From [Pasteurella] aerogenes (GTDB lineage Bacteria; Pseudomonadota; Gammaproteobacteria; Enterobacterales; Pasteurellaceae), in NCBI GenBank assembly GCA_900637275.1, contig LR134362.1, positions 1,550,001 through 1,614,000 on the forward strand: a stretch of DNA of 64,000 nt, in the 5' to 3' direction. The notes under the pieces were generated by a model. It searched no databases. It saw nothing but the letters and a program-made list of their open reading frames with translations, and was not told the DNA's origin. The position numbers and the translations under genes are program-made. Of this stretch, positions 1 to 8,945 are shown in pieces. How positions within the stretch are numbered: the first letter of the stretch is position 1; each line of letters starts with the position of its first letter.

Positions 1-907
1 GCTCAACAATATCCTCCGCGCGCGCTCGCGCTTCTTCGTCGCTCATAATATCAATTTTATTAAAGACCAACCAACGCGGTTTTTCCGACAATTTTTCGCT
101 GTATTGGAAAAGTTCGCTTTCAATGATCGCCACGTTATCTGCCGGATCGCTTTCGTCAATCGGCGCCAAATCCACTAAATGAATCAGAACACGACAACGT
201 TCCAAATGTTTTAAGAAACGAATACCGAGACCGGCGCCTTCGGATGCCCCTTCAATCAAACCGGGAATATCCGCAATCACAAAACTGCGATTCGCGTCAA
301 CACGCGCCACCCCTAAACTTGGTACCAACGTAGTAAATGGATAATCTGCCACCTTTGGTTTCGCTGCAGAAACAGCGCGAATAAAAGTGGATTTTCCCGC
401 ATTTGGTAATCCTAACATTCCAACATCCGCCAATAACATTAATTCCAGTTGCAAATCCCGTTTCTCACCCGGCGTACCATTGGTTTTTTGTCGTGGAGCA
501 CGGTTTACAGAGGATTTAAATCGGGTATTACCCAATCCATGATAACCGCCTTTCGCCACCAACATTTTGGCACCGTGTTGGGTTAAATCACCCAATACTT
601 CTTTGGTATCATTATCAATAGCTCGCGTTCCTACTGGTACGCGTAAAGTAATATCTTTACCTCGACGCCCGGTACAATCGGAACTGCGACCATTCTCACC
701 ACGTTCTGCGGCAAAGCGTTTTTCAAAGCGGTAATCGATCAGGGTATTGAGGTTTTCATCGGCAATTAAATACACATCACCGCCATCACCACCATCACCA
801 CCATCCGGTCCACCTTTAGGAATATATTTTTCGCGACGGAAACTGATACATCCGTTTCCACCATCGCCCGCCTCAACACGAATTAAGGCCTCATCAATAA
901 ATTTCAT
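1..907 (-). CDS. obgE: GTPase ObgE/CgtA, 3' end cut off by the window
   Basis: Obg-family GTPase involved in late 50S ribosome assembly and stress control. About 302 N-terminal codons are visible. They begin MKFIDEALIRVEAGDGG and show the glycine-rich Obg fold, including a GGDGGDGGD run encoded near 777-803. Next comes the G domain with the P-loop GLPNAGKST, a DIPGL switch II and NKID (G4). Known Obg proteins are about 390 residues, so roughly 90 C-terminal residues lie outside the window. It is the last gene of rplU-rpmA-eamA-eamA-obgE, the same order as rplU-rpmA-yhbE-obgE in E. coli. The start lies 8 nt after the preceding stop. Confidence 0.96.
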   Translation of the reverse strand, partial: MKFIDEALIRVEAGDGGNGCISFRREKYIPKGGPDGGDGGDGGDVYLIADENLNTLIDYRFEKRFAAERGENGRSSDCTGRRGKDITLRVPVGTRAIDNDTKEVLGDLTQHGAKMLVAKGGYHGLGNTRFKSSVNRAPRQKTNGTPGEKRDLQLELMLLADVGMLGLPNAGKSTFIRAVSAAKPKVADYPFTTLVPSLGVARVDANRSFVIADIPGLIEGASEGAGLGIRFLKHLERCRVLIHLVDLAPIDESDPADNVAIIESELFQYSEKLSEKPRWLVFNKIDIMSDEEARARAEDIVE

Positions 908-915
908 TCTTTCTC

Positions 916-1839
916 CTAGTTACGATTTTTTATAAATCGGTGTCCAATTGCCGATAACATCGCCCCGAATACAACGATAAATGCACCGAGATAACTGATG
1001 CGGTTTAAGCTTGGCGAAGTAAAATATTGTGGCAAAATATAATGTAATAAATGTGAAAAGAAAATAGTAAAAAGCGGAACCAACGTAATCACAACACTCA
1101 CTTTCGCTACATCCCAACGGTTTAACGCCTCGGCATAAGAGCCATAACCAACCAAGGTATTCAGGCAACAATAAATAAAACAGATAGTCGTTAACCCGCT
1201 TAATCCTTCAATTTGCATCGGTTTAGCAAATGGCATAAATACCAAGCAGCAACCGCAATATATCATCAACAAAATCTGCGGCGAAGTAAATCGACGCAAT
1301 AATAATTTCTGCGCCAATCCGTATGCCACCCACACCAACGCCGCGCTCACACTTAAAATAATCCCGGTTGAATAACGTCCGGCGGAAAATAAATCGGCAA
1401 TACGATCATTGAAAAAAAGCGACAATCCAATAATCAATAGGAGCAAGCCGAGTTTTTGGTGCAATCCCAATTTTTCTTTAAAAATAAATACACCGCAGAT
1501 CAACATCGCAAAGGACGAAAAATGGATAAAAATCTGGGTGATTGCCGGTTCAACAAAGTAAAGCGACGAATTAAATAAGAAAAAGTTACCGGCTAATCCG
1601 ATCACGCCCAAAATAATCAATCCGACATAATAACGATTAAATTGGCTAAATTTAGGTAATTTTTTACTCACAAATAAAAAGAGAAACAATGCTAAAGTAG
1701 CAACTAAAAAACGAAACCATACGATTGTTTCAGTCGCCATCACATCCAACACTTTTTGCAACGCAATCGGCAAGGTTCCCCACGCAATTGCGGTAATTAA
1801 GGCAAACGTAAACCCCAATATCGGTTGTTGTTGCTTCAT
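916..1839 (-). CDS. EamA/DMT-family membrane transporter, copy 2 (YhbE-like)
   Basis: This 307-residue protein belongs to the drug/metabolite transporter superfamily, with about ten hydrophobic segments forming two EamA repeats. It starts MKQQQPILGFTFAL, nearly the same N-terminus as its upstream neighbour, whose stop it overlaps by 4 nt (ATGA), so the two are translationally coupled. The position between rpmA and obgE matches E. coli yhbE and the single EamA gene at this locus in H. influenzae. The substrate is unknown. The two copies look like an old tandem duplication: they are collinear throughout and share motifs such as GCYAEALSRWD / GSYAEALNRWD. Confidence 0.85.
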   Translation of the reverse strand: MKQQQPILGFTFALITAIAWGTLPIALQKVLDVMATETIVWFRFLVATLALFLFLFVSKKLPKFSQFNRYYVGLIILGVIGLAGNFFLFNSSLYFVEPAITQIFIHFSSFAMLICGVFIFKEKLGLHQKLGLLLLIIGLSLFFNDRIADLFSAGRYSTGIILSVSAALVWVAYGLAQKLLLRRFTSPQILLMIYCGCCLVFMPFAKPMQIEGLSGLTTICFIYCCLNTLVGYGSYAEALNRWDVAKVSVVITLVPLFTIFFSHLLHYILPQYFTSPSLNRISYLGAFIVVFGAMLSAIGHRFIKNRN

Positions 1840-2768
1840 TTTACCCTCGATAAATAATATTTCAGTTTATGTCCCAATGCTGAAAATAACGCACCCATTA
1901 CGACAAAAAACGCACCAAAATAACTGATCCAATTAAGCTCAACCACTGAAAAATAAGTCGGACTCAAGGCAAATGCTAAATGGGAAAATAATAGCGTAAA
2001 TACCGGGATTTGAGTTAGTACTGCGCTGACTTTGGAAATATCCCAACGACTTAATGCCTCGGCGTAGCAACCATAGGCAATAATGGTATTTAAGCCGGTT
2101 AAAATCAAACAGATCAATTGAAAATGATCTAATTTTGTCGCATCCTTTACCTCAGAAATGGGAAATAAAATGACCGCACTTCCAATATAAATTAACAGTA
2201 AAATCTGTTGTGGCGTGAGCCTATCAAGCAACAATTTTTGCGCTAAGGCATAAATAATCCAAACTAAGGTGGAAGTAATCATAAAAATCACTCCCAACGA
2301 ATATTGATTTAAATGACGAAAATCGTCAAACCGTTGATTAAAAAATAGCAATAAACCGGTAATTAATAAAAATAGCCCGACTTTTTGGTGCCACCCCATT
2401 TTCTCTTTGAAAAACAAAACGCCGATAATCAACAAAACAAAAGAAGATAACGGACTAAGGACTTGGCTAGTAGTCGGCGGAATATATTTTAATGCCAAAT
2501 TATACAACCAAAAATTCGATGCCAGTCCCGCGGTTCCCAATACCACCAACATCACCGAGCGCCCATTTAATGCGCTTATCTTTGGCAGCTTACCGCTTAT
2601 GAACAGAAACAGAAACAATAAAACACCAGCGATTGCAAAGCGATACCATACCGCTGTGACTGCATCCATTGATTTTACGACTTGCTGCACGAACAAGGGT
2701 AACGAACTCCACATCCCTGTCGCAACCAGCGCCAGTATGCCTCCCACTAAAGGCTGTTGTTGTTTCAT
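1836..2768 (-). CDS. EamA/DMT-family membrane transporter, copy 1 (YhbE-like)
   Basis: A 310-residue ten-TM EamA transporter, paralogous to the next gene downstream, with which it overlaps by 4 nt. It begins MKQQQPLVGGILALVATG, preceded by an AGGAGCAAG-type ribosome site just after the terminator-like hairpin that follows rpmA. That hairpin implies that only part of the ribosomal-protein transcription reads into the transporters and obgE. No substrate can be named from sequence. Confidence 0.85.
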   Translation of the reverse strand: MKQQQPLVGGILALVATGMWSSLPLFVQQVVKSMDAVTAVWYRFAIAGVLLFLFLFISGKLPKISALNGRSVMLVVLGTAGLASNFWLYNLALKYIPPTTSQVLSPLSSFVLLIIGVLFFKEKMGWHQKVGLFLLITGLLLFFNQRFDDFRHLNQYSLGVIFMITSTLVWIIYALAQKLLLDRLTPQQILLLIYIGSAVILFPISEVKDATKLDHFQLICLILTGLNTIIAYGCYAEALSRWDISKVSAVLTQIPVFTLLFSHLAFALSPTYFSVVELNWISYFGAFFVVMGALFSALGHKLKYYLSRVK

Positions 2769-2783
2769 CTTGCTCCTTCAAAT

Positions 2784-2816
2784 AAAAAAAGCCCCACAAA
2801 TCAACTCTGTGAGGCA
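2784..2816 (-). terminator. Terminator or attenuator between rpmA and the EamA genes
   Basis: On the minus strand an imperfect ten-pair stem (arms 2806-2815 and 2791-2800) is followed by seven U residues. It lies 20 nt beyond the rpmA stop and just before the ribosome site of the next gene, so it probably reduces read-through from the abundant ribosomal-protein message. Confidence 0.65.
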
Positions 2817-2835
2817 TTTTATCCGGGAATTTGAA

Positions 2836-3093
2836 TTATTCAGCAATAATGCTTACATATTTGCGATTTTTTTCGCCTTTTACTTCAAATTTTACTTTAC
2901 CGTCAGCGGTGGCAAATAAAGTATGATCTTTACCCATACCTACATTGCTACCAGCGTGGAATTTCGTTCCACGTTGACGAACGATAATGCTACCTGCTAA
3001 AACAGACTCGCCACCGAAACGTTTAACACCAAGGCGTTTAGCTTCAGAATCGCGACCGTTACGAGTTGAACCACCAGCTTTTTTAGTTGCCAT
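2836..3093 (-). CDS. rpmA: 50S ribosomal protein L27
   Basis: An 85-residue full-length L27. The N-terminus MATKKAGGSTRNGRDS is the conserved tail that reaches toward the peptidyl-transferase centre, with no cleavable Firmicutes-type extension. It is followed by the typical KRFGGE and RQRGTKFHAG motifs. It lies 20 nt downstream of rplU on the same strand, the universal rplU-rpmA pairing, with an AGGAGATC ribosome site before the ATG. Confidence 0.98.
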   Translation of the reverse strand: MATKKAGGSTRNGRDSEAKRLGVKRFGGESVLAGSIIVRQRGTKFHAGSNVGMGKDHTLFATADGKVKFEVKGEKNRKYVSIIAE

Positions 3094-3113
3094 CTACTTG
3101 ATCTCCTCTGAAA

Positions 3114-3425
3114 TTATGCTTGAATCCCAGTGATTTTCACTTCGGTAAACCACTGACGATGACCTTGTTGTTTACGACTGTGTTTACGACGACGGAATTT
3201 AACGATTTTCACTTTATCGCCACGACCGTGCGCAACTACTTCAGCCACTACTTTACCACCGGCAACAACCGGGGCGCCAATTTTAACATCTTCACCATTA
3301 ACGATCATTAACACTGAGTCAAACTCAACTGTTTCACCCGTCGCAACTTCAAGTTTTTCTAGACGAACTACTTGACCTTCGCTCACTCGGTGTTGTTTAC
3401 CGCCACTTTGGAAAACTGCGTACAT
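3114..3425 (-). CDS. rplU: 50S ribosomal protein L21
   Basis: A 103-residue L21 starting MYAVFQSGGKQHRV and containing the KFRRRKHSRKQQGHRQ 23S-binding region. An upstream in-frame start (3443) would add six residues. The ATG at 3425 is preferred because GGAG lies 5 nt before it and because all known L21 proteins begin MYAV. It is the first gene of the ribosomal-protein operon, and its promoter shares the 216-bp gap with divergent ispB. Confidence 0.97.
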   Translation of the reverse strand: MYAVFQSGGKQHRVSEGQVVRLEKLEVATGETVEFDSVLMIVNGEDVKIGAPVVAGGKVVAEVVAHGRGDKVKIVKFRRRKHSRKQQGHRQWFTEVKITGIQA

Positions 3426-3641
3426 AAATACTCCGCTATACATTGTGCCTTAATCCGGCACGCAAAAATTCATATAAATAGGTGGCAAATTCTACGTAAA
3501 TTTTAATCTGATAGCAAGGATTTATTTACGATAAAATAAAAAAATTCCGTTTTTGCACAGTTTGATTTCAGAAAGCCAAGAAAATCAGTTACAATTGACC
3601 GCACTTTTTATGTTTTATCCTTCTATTGAAAAAATTTCCCT

Positions 3642-4634
3642 ATGGCAGCAACAAGTAATTTAATGAATATCAGTGAAATTCAAACGCTTATCGCCCCTGA
3701 AATGCAACAAGTGAACGAGGCTATTCTCGCGCAATTGAATTCCGATGTCGCCTTAATTAATCAATTAGGTTTCTACATTATTCAAAGTGGCGGAAAACGC
3801 ATTCGTCCGATGATCGCGTTACTTGCCGCCCGTGCCATGAATTATTCGGGGCCACAGCCGGTCACTTGCGCTGCGTTTATTGAATTTATTCATACAGCCA
3901 CTTTATTGCATGATGATGTGGTTGATGAATCGGATATGCGCCGCGGAAACCCAACCGCCAATGCCGAATTCGGCAATGCAGCAAGCGTATTAGTGGGAGA
4001 TTTTATTTACACTCGCGCATTCCAATTGATGACGCAATTAAATTCATTGAAAATTTTGCAAGTCATGTCGGATGCCACTAATGTGATTGCTGAAGGTGAA
4101 GTGCAACAATTGATGAACGTCAATGATCCAAATACCAGCGAAGAAAATTATATGCGGGTAATTTATAGCAAAACTGCGCGCTTATTTGAAGTAGCAACCC
4201 AATGTGCAGCGATTATCAGTGGCGCCGATGCGCAACAAGAAAAAGCACTGCAAGATTACGGTCGCTATTTGGGGACCGCGTTCCAATTAGTGGATGACGT
4301 ATTGGATTACAGTGCCAATGCACAGGCACTGGGGAAAAATGTTGGCGATGATTTAGCCGAAGGTAAACCAACGTTGCCATTATTACACGCTATGCATCAT
4401 GCCAATCCACAGCAAGCGGCAATGATCCGCGATGCCATTGAGCAAGGCGGCAAACGTGATATTTTGGCGGACGTATTGGCGATCATGACCGAGCATCATT
4501 CTCTTGATTATGCCATGGAGCGTGCCAGACAAGAAGCGCAGAAAGCCGTAGATGCCATTGCCTTTTTACCGGACAGTGCCTATAAACAAGCCTTAATTTC
4601 CTTGGCTTATATTTCCGTCGATAGAAAATACTAG
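3642..4634 (+). CDS. ispB: Octaprenyl diphosphate synthase
   Basis: A trans-polyprenyl synthase making the side chain of ubiquinone and menaquinone. It has the two aspartate-rich motifs of the family: DDVVD at residues 91-95 and DDVLD at 218-222, plus GGKRIRP near 50. Length is 330, or 323 if Met8 (3663) is the start. Neither ATG has a convincing Shine-Dalgarno sequence, so the start is uncertain. It is divergent from rplU, as in H. influenzae and E. coli, and a USS copy (about 3597-3607) lies in its promoter region. Confidence 0.95.
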   Translation: MAATSNLMNISEIQTLIAPEMQQVNEAILAQLNSDVALINQLGFYIIQSGGKRIRPMIALLAARAMNYSGPQPVTCAAFIEFIHTATLLHDDVVDESDMRRGNPTANAEFGNAASVLVGDFIYTRAFQLMTQLNSLKILQVMSDATNVIAEGEVQQLMNVNDPNTSEENYMRVIYSKTARLFEVATQCAAIISGADAQQEKALQDYGRYLGTAFQLVDDVLDYSANAQALGKNVGDDLAEGKPTLPLLHAMHHANPQQAAMIRDAIEQGGKRDILADVLAIMTEHHSLDYAMERARQEAQKAVDAIAFLPDSAYKQALISLAYISVDRKY

Positions 4635-4656
4635 TAAAGCAGATTAAACGAATCTT

Positions 4657-5385
4657 ATGACAGAACAAATAACTGAAAAAAGTGCGGTCGATTTTCCGCC
4701 TAAAATGCGTAAGCAAAAAATGAAAAAAGATCCGAATGCGCCTTTTGTCCGCCCGAAATTAAGTTTGCCGGACGGGCATAATAAATTATTGTTGCATTCT
4801 TGCTGTGCGCCTTGTTCCGGTGAGGTGATGGAAGCGATCCATGCCTCCGGCATTGAATTTACCATTTATTTTTATAATCCGAATATTCATCCATTGAAAG
4901 AATATTTAATTCGTAAAGAAGAAAACATCCGTTTTGCCGAAAAATGGGGTATTCCATTTATTGATGCCGATTATGATCGCCAAGAATGGTTTGAACGCGC
5001 CAAAGGCATGGAGGATGAACCAGAACGTGGCATTCGTTGCACCATGTGTTTTGATATGCGTTTTGAAAAAGCGGCGCAATATGCTCATGAAAACGGTTTT
5101 CCGGTCTTTACCAGTTGCCTTGGTATTTCTCGCTGGAAAGACATGAACCAAATTAACGGTTGTGGTCATCGTGCGGCAGAAAAATATGATGATGTGATTT
5201 ATTGGGATTACAACTGGCGCAAAGGTGGCGGATCACAACGAATGATCGAAATTAGCAAACGCGAACGTTTTTATCAGCAAGAATATTGCGGCTGCGTGTA
5301 TTCTTTACGGGATACCAATAAATGGCGTGAAGCCAACGGTCGTGAAAAAATCGAAATTGGCAAACTGTATTACAGTGCCGATTAA
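4657..5385 (+). CDS. queH: Epoxyqueuosine reductase QueH (DUF208 family)
   Basis: QueH catalyses the last step of queuosine tRNA modification and is a non-homologous replacement for QueG. The 242 residues contain the expected cysteines: CCAPC at 49-53, CTMC at 128-131 and CGC at 211-213, used for an Fe-S cluster and a redox pair. It follows ispB by 22 nt and ends in the hairpin at 5417-5444. A USS copy lies in the first codons (about 4679-4688). The assignment rests on the motif pattern of the DUF208 family. Confidence 0.9.
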   Translation: MTEQITEKSAVDFPPKMRKQKMKKDPNAPFVRPKLSLPDGHNKLLLHSCCAPCSGEVMEAIHASGIEFTIYFYNPNIHPLKEYLIRKEENIRFAEKWGIPFIDADYDRQEWFERAKGMEDEPERGIRCTMCFDMRFEKAAQYAHENGFPVFTSCLGISRWKDMNQINGCGHRAAEKYDDVIYWDYNWRKGGGSQRMIEISKRERFYQQEYCGCVYSLRDTNKWREANGREKIEIGKLYYSAD

Positions 5386-5416
5386 TAAAGCTAATCACAC
5401 CAGAACAATACAACAA

Positions 5417-5447
5417 AAAATGGGGGGAAAATTTCCCCCATTTTATC
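5417..5447. terminator. Bidirectional terminator between queH and the AbgA-like gene
   Basis: Stem AAAATGGGGG/CCCCCATTTT (5417-5426 and 5435-5444) lies between two convergent genes. A-rich sequence on the left and T-rich sequence on the right would give a U-tract in either direction. Confidence 0.8.
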
Positions 5448-5448
5448 T

Positions 5449-6720
5449 CTAAGCGCCCAATAAACGCTGCACCAATTGCGTATAAATATTCACTCCGGTA
5501 AGCAATTGATTTTCATCAAAATCAAATTCCGCTTGGTGATGCCCGGCTGTGCGATCTGCACCTAAAATAAAGTAAATCGCTTTACCACCTTGCTCTTGCA
5601 CTCGACGCCCCAAAATTGTCGCATCTTCGCTAGCATTAAATGCATATTCCGCTTGAATTTGTTGCACTTCCGGTTGTGCCAAAGCAATTTCAGAAACTAA
5701 ATCAATGAGTTGGGCATCATTATTCATATCCACCGCTTCACCCATAATTTCCGTTTCATAGCTGACGTCAAAACTTGTCGCCACACCTTGTGCAATTTGC
5801 ATCACCTGATCCACCATATATTGGTTAATCGCTTTATTTTCTCCACGCACTTCCAATTGAATTTGTGCGCTCGCTGGAATGACATTACGTCCTTCGCCGG
5901 CAGTTAACACACCCACGTTAATCCGCGTCATTCCGTCGCCATGGCGAGCAATACCGTGCAATTGGGTAACCGCGTGCGCTGCGGCTAATAACGCGTTACG
6001 CCCTAAATGGGGTGCTGCTCCTGCGTGCGCCGGTTTACCTTGATAACGAATATCGATTTTAGTGGTCGATAAGAAATTTTTCGGATTAGCAATCACTGTA
6101 CCACTGTCAGCACAAAAACTGATATGAGAACTGGCAAAATAATCCGCATCATCAATCACACCACTTGCCGCAATTGCCGCCGCGCCACGCACGCCTTCCT
6201 CTGCCGGCTGAAACACGATTTTCACCTTGCCGCTAAATTTATCTTTATTTTGTGACAACCAAAGTGCGGTGCCTAAACCGATAGTAATATGTGCATCATG
6301 CCCACACGCATGCATAAATCCATCATTTACAGAACGGAAATCCAATTGATTCGGAAGATGTTGCGGATCGGTGGTTTCCGTGACATTCACACAGTCAATA
6401 TCAAAACGCAACGCTAGGGTTTTTCCCGGTTTGCCGCTATCTAATATCGCCACACAGCCCGTATATCCATCCATTTTATCCAACCATTTTGTCTTTGCCC
6501 CATAGGCAATGGCATTTTGCAAGCCTTTTTCCACCACTTTTTGCTGGCGACCTCGCACAAAATCTGGATGAATAATTTGTTTCCCCAAGAGAATGTCAAA
6601 TCCCATTTCCTCCAAATAATCTGCAATGCGTGAAGTCGTCCAAAACTCTGACCAGCCGATTTCCGGAAAGCGGTGAAATTCACGCCGCCATTTGGTTAAT
6701 TTAGATAATGCGATAGTCAT
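5449..6720 (-). CDS. M20D-family amidohydrolase, AbgA-like
   Basis: A 423-residue metal-dependent amidohydrolase most like E. coli AbgA, the A subunit of p-aminobenzoyl-glutamate hydrolase. The metal-binding motifs are present: MHACGHD at 136-142, PAEEG at 172-176, and a C-terminal GHHQAEFDF near residue 395. No AbgB or AbgT partner is next to it, so the substrate may be another N-acyl or dipeptide-like amide. The start has an excellent GAGGAGGGAAC ribosome site. It is the last gene of a pepE-dcuC-abgA-like minus-strand unit. Confidence 0.8.
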   Translation of the reverse strand: MTIALSKLTKWRREFHRFPEIGWSEFWTTSRIADYLEEMGFDILLGKQIIHPDFVRGRQQKVVEKGLQNAIAYGAKTKWLDKMDGYTGCVAILDSGKPGKTLALRFDIDCVNVTETTDPQHLPNQLDFRSVNDGFMHACGHDAHITIGLGTALWLSQNKDKFSGKVKIVFQPAEEGVRGAAAIAASGVIDDADYFASSHISFCADSGTVIANPKNFLSTTKIDIRYQGKPAHAGAAPHLGRNALLAAAHAVTQLHGIARHGDGMTRINVGVLTAGEGRNVIPASAQIQLEVRGENKAINQYMVDQVMQIAQGVATSFDVSYETEIMGEAVDMNNDAQLIDLVSEIALAQPEVQQIQAEYAFNASEDATILGRRVQEQGGKAIYFILGADRTAGHHQAEFDFDENQLLTGVNIYTQLVQRLLGA

Positions 6721-6804
6721 GTTCCCTCCTCAAAATAACCCCATTTTTGACCGCACTTTTACGACAATACAAATTAAAAAGGGCGGTCATTTTTCTTGCC
6801 TTTT

Positions 6805-8100
6805 TTACAACATAAACAAGGCTAAAAATAATACCGCCAACACCATACCCGGCGCAGTTCGTTTCACCATTTCAACCGGACTAACCAGCGCCAAGCCAGC
6901 GCACACAATGGTCACACCTGCAATCGGAGAAGCTGTACGTCCAATCGCACCGGCAATCGCCGCCGCCATACCAAGATTTAAGTGAGTATAGCCTAACTCG
7001 GCAGCGTGCGGAGTTACCGCTGTATTAAACGCAATCGCGGCAGCGTCACCGGAACCGGTGACCAAACCCATTAAAAATGGTCCAATGGTCGCGCCCCAAC
7101 GTACAAATTCGTTGGAATGTTTCAAAAATTCAATAGCACTATCTACCGCTCCAGTTGCTTTTAAGCCGGCAACAAATACGCTTGCCGCAATAATGATCCC
7201 GAGTACATTGGCGTAAGAATTACCCATTCCGTTAAAAAATTCTTCGGTAATTTTTGCCGGTGAAATGCGGGTGACAATAATGCCATAAATTGCCCCGAGT
7301 AACATGGCTTGCGGAACCCCCATGTTAGTCCATGCCAACCAAGAAACTTCTTTTTGTAAGGATGTTCCGCCGATTACCAAAATCACCAACGGAATTAAGG
7401 GAGCTAAAGCAAATAATGGATTAACTTTGGTAAATGCGGTTTCAGCGGCAGTATTTTCTTTTAGATAAGCCTGACGATGTTCTTCACCATAATCTTTAAA
7501 TACAATCGCCAATAGCGTCAGCATCACCGCGCCAATCGCGCCTGCAATCATGGTATAAGGTGCGTGCGATAGGTTTACTTCGGTAATAGTCAAACCAGAC
7601 ATTTCACTTATCATGGCGGAATGTGATGATCCCGGACTCATCATGGATCCAAAGGTACCGGCTAAAATTGCCGCACCCGCAGTTGCCGGACGAACCCCGG
7701 CAGATTTTAATACCGGAATTAAAGTTGCCCCAACCGCAGCGGCACAACCCGCCGCAGACGGAATAGCGATATTGATAAAAAAGGTCATGATCGTGGCAAT
7801 AGGGATTAAGAAAAATTTTAATCCGCTTAATGGCTTCGTTAATAAATGCACCAAGTGCGTATCACATTTGGTATATTTCATCACATACGCAAACCCCATG
7901 CTCGAACAGATCGCCATAATCAAACCGCTGCTGGTCATGGCTTTAGCGAACGCATCCAACGCCTCCATCGGTTTCACGGTAATAATTGCCATGATTAATC
8001 CGACGCCGATTAATACCGTGCGGGTTTCGTATTTCTTAATTAGCAAATAGATGGTGGCGATAATGCCTACAATCGCTACTACGGAATTAAATTGCTCCAT
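6805..8100 (-). CDS. DcuC-family C4-dicarboxylate/anion carrier
   Basis: A 431-residue inner-membrane protein with at least ten hydrophobic segments that resembles the DcuC/YfcC superfamily. It is slightly shorter than E. coli DcuC (461). I start it at MEQFNSVVAIVG because GAGG precedes that ATG; the longer frame from 8256 runs into pepE. Lying between a dipeptidase and an amidohydrolase, it probably imports the amide or peptide substrate, or exports or exchanges the dicarboxylate released. That role is inferred from context only. Confidence 0.75.
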   Translation of the reverse strand: MEQFNSVVAIVGIIATIYLLIKKYETRTVLIGVGLIMAIITVKPMEALDAFAKAMTSSGLIMAICSSMGFAYVMKYTKCDTHLVHLLTKPLSGLKFFLIPIATIMTFFINIAIPSAAGCAAAVGATLIPVLKSAGVRPATAGAAILAGTFGSMMSPGSSHSAMISEMSGLTITEVNLSHAPYTMIAGAIGAVMLTLLAIVFKDYGEEHRQAYLKENTAAETAFTKVNPLFALAPLIPLVILVIGGTSLQKEVSWLAWTNMGVPQAMLLGAIYGIIVTRISPAKITEEFFNGMGNSYANVLGIIIAASVFVAGLKATGAVDSAIEFLKHSNEFVRWGATIGPFLMGLVTGSGDAAAIAFNTAVTPHAAELGYTHLNLGMAAAIAGAIGRTASPIAGVTIVCAGLALVSPVEMVKRTAPGMVLAVLFLALFML

Positions 8101-8110
8101 AATCTCGTCC

Positions 8111-8815
8111 TCAATAGTTAAACGTGGAATGAGCGGCAATCGACTCTGGCGGTAAATTGCCGGTGAAACGCAAAATAGCGTCATTACCCAAAACATGGGC
8201 GTGATTATCTCGGATCCGTAATGCGGTTCCTTCCGGCAAAGCATAAACAACTTCATCAGGATTCACAATCAAAAATTCGCTTAAACGTTCTTCTCGACTT
8301 TCTCCGTTATGTCCTTGCATTTTGCCGCTAATAAAGTGCGGGTTAATTTGTCGAGGAAAGAGGTTAAGTGCTTGAAAAGACGGTGGATAAACAATCGGCA
8401 TATCATTGGTGGTCATCATGGTTTTACCCGCCACATTCGCCCCCGCGCTCCAACCGAAATAAGGCGTTCCAGAGGTCACTTTGGCACGGATTGGTTCGAT
8501 TAACTGATGAGCATACAATCCGTTTAACAAACAAAAAGTATTACCACCACCAATAGCAATCACATCCGCTTGTTCAATTATTTCGGCATGATTGGCGGCA
8601 CGATGTACCGATACAATCTCCATTTCTAATTCTACTAATGCGATTTGTACTTTTTTTTCGTATTCATCATAAGATTGACGCACGCCGGCATAAGGCACAA
8701 ATGCCACCCGCTTACCGCGGTAATGGGATAAGAAGTCCTGTAACCAAGGACGTGTATGGGCTAAATAGCCCGTTTCCTGATATTTAGAACCACTCATCAA
8801 TAACATATTTTTCAT
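8111..8815 (-). CDS. pepE: Peptidase E, alpha-aspartyl dipeptidase
   Basis: Family S51 peptidase that cleaves dipeptides with N-terminal aspartate. The catalytic residues are visible: Ser123 in GWSAGAN, Asp138 and His160. Each is three positions later than Ser120, Asp135 and His157 of the Salmonella enzyme. At 234 residues it is of normal length. The ribosome site AGAGGGGAAAATA precedes the ATG. It is first in the operon with the DcuC-type carrier 10 nt downstream. A promoter with a CRP-like site lies in the 130-bp gap shared with the divergent amidohydrolase. Confidence 0.92.
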   Translation of the reverse strand: MKNMLLMSGSKYQETGYLAHTRPWLQDFLSHYRGKRVAFVPYAGVRQSYDEYEKKVQIALVELEMEIVSVHRAANHAEIIEQADVIAIGGGNTFCLLNGLYAHQLIEPIRAKVTSGTPYFGWSAGANVAGKTMMTTNDMPIVYPPSFQALNLFPRQINPHFISGKMQGHNGESREERLSEFLIVNPDEVVYALPEGTALRIRDNHAHVLGNDAILRFTGNLPPESIAAHSTFNY

Positions 8816-8903
8816 TATTTTCCCCTCTTAAAATTAGTGCGATTAAGCAACCAATGCTATTATGCAGTTTAACCGTGACGAAATAAAATAAAGACGTCCA
8901 TTT

Positions 8904-8919
8904 TTTGATATTGATCACA
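8904..8919. promoter_or_regulatory. CRP-like site in the pepE/amidohydrolase divergent promoter
   Basis: TTTGA-N6-TCACA differs at one position from the CRP consensus TGTGA-N6-TCACA, and is flanked by A/T. It is central in the 130-bp intergenic region, so it could serve either gene. Confidence 0.5.
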
Positions 8920-8945
8920 AAATTAACGCAAGAGGGGGAAAATGT

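Noticed and set aside
777..803. Short tandem repeat in obgE
   Set aside because: It encodes the conserved GGDGGDGGD glycine-rich stretch of the Obg fold, not a phase-variable repeat.
2407..2919. 170-residue plus-strand ORF
   Set aside because: Antisense to the EamA gene and rpmA, with biased low-complexity composition and no family features.
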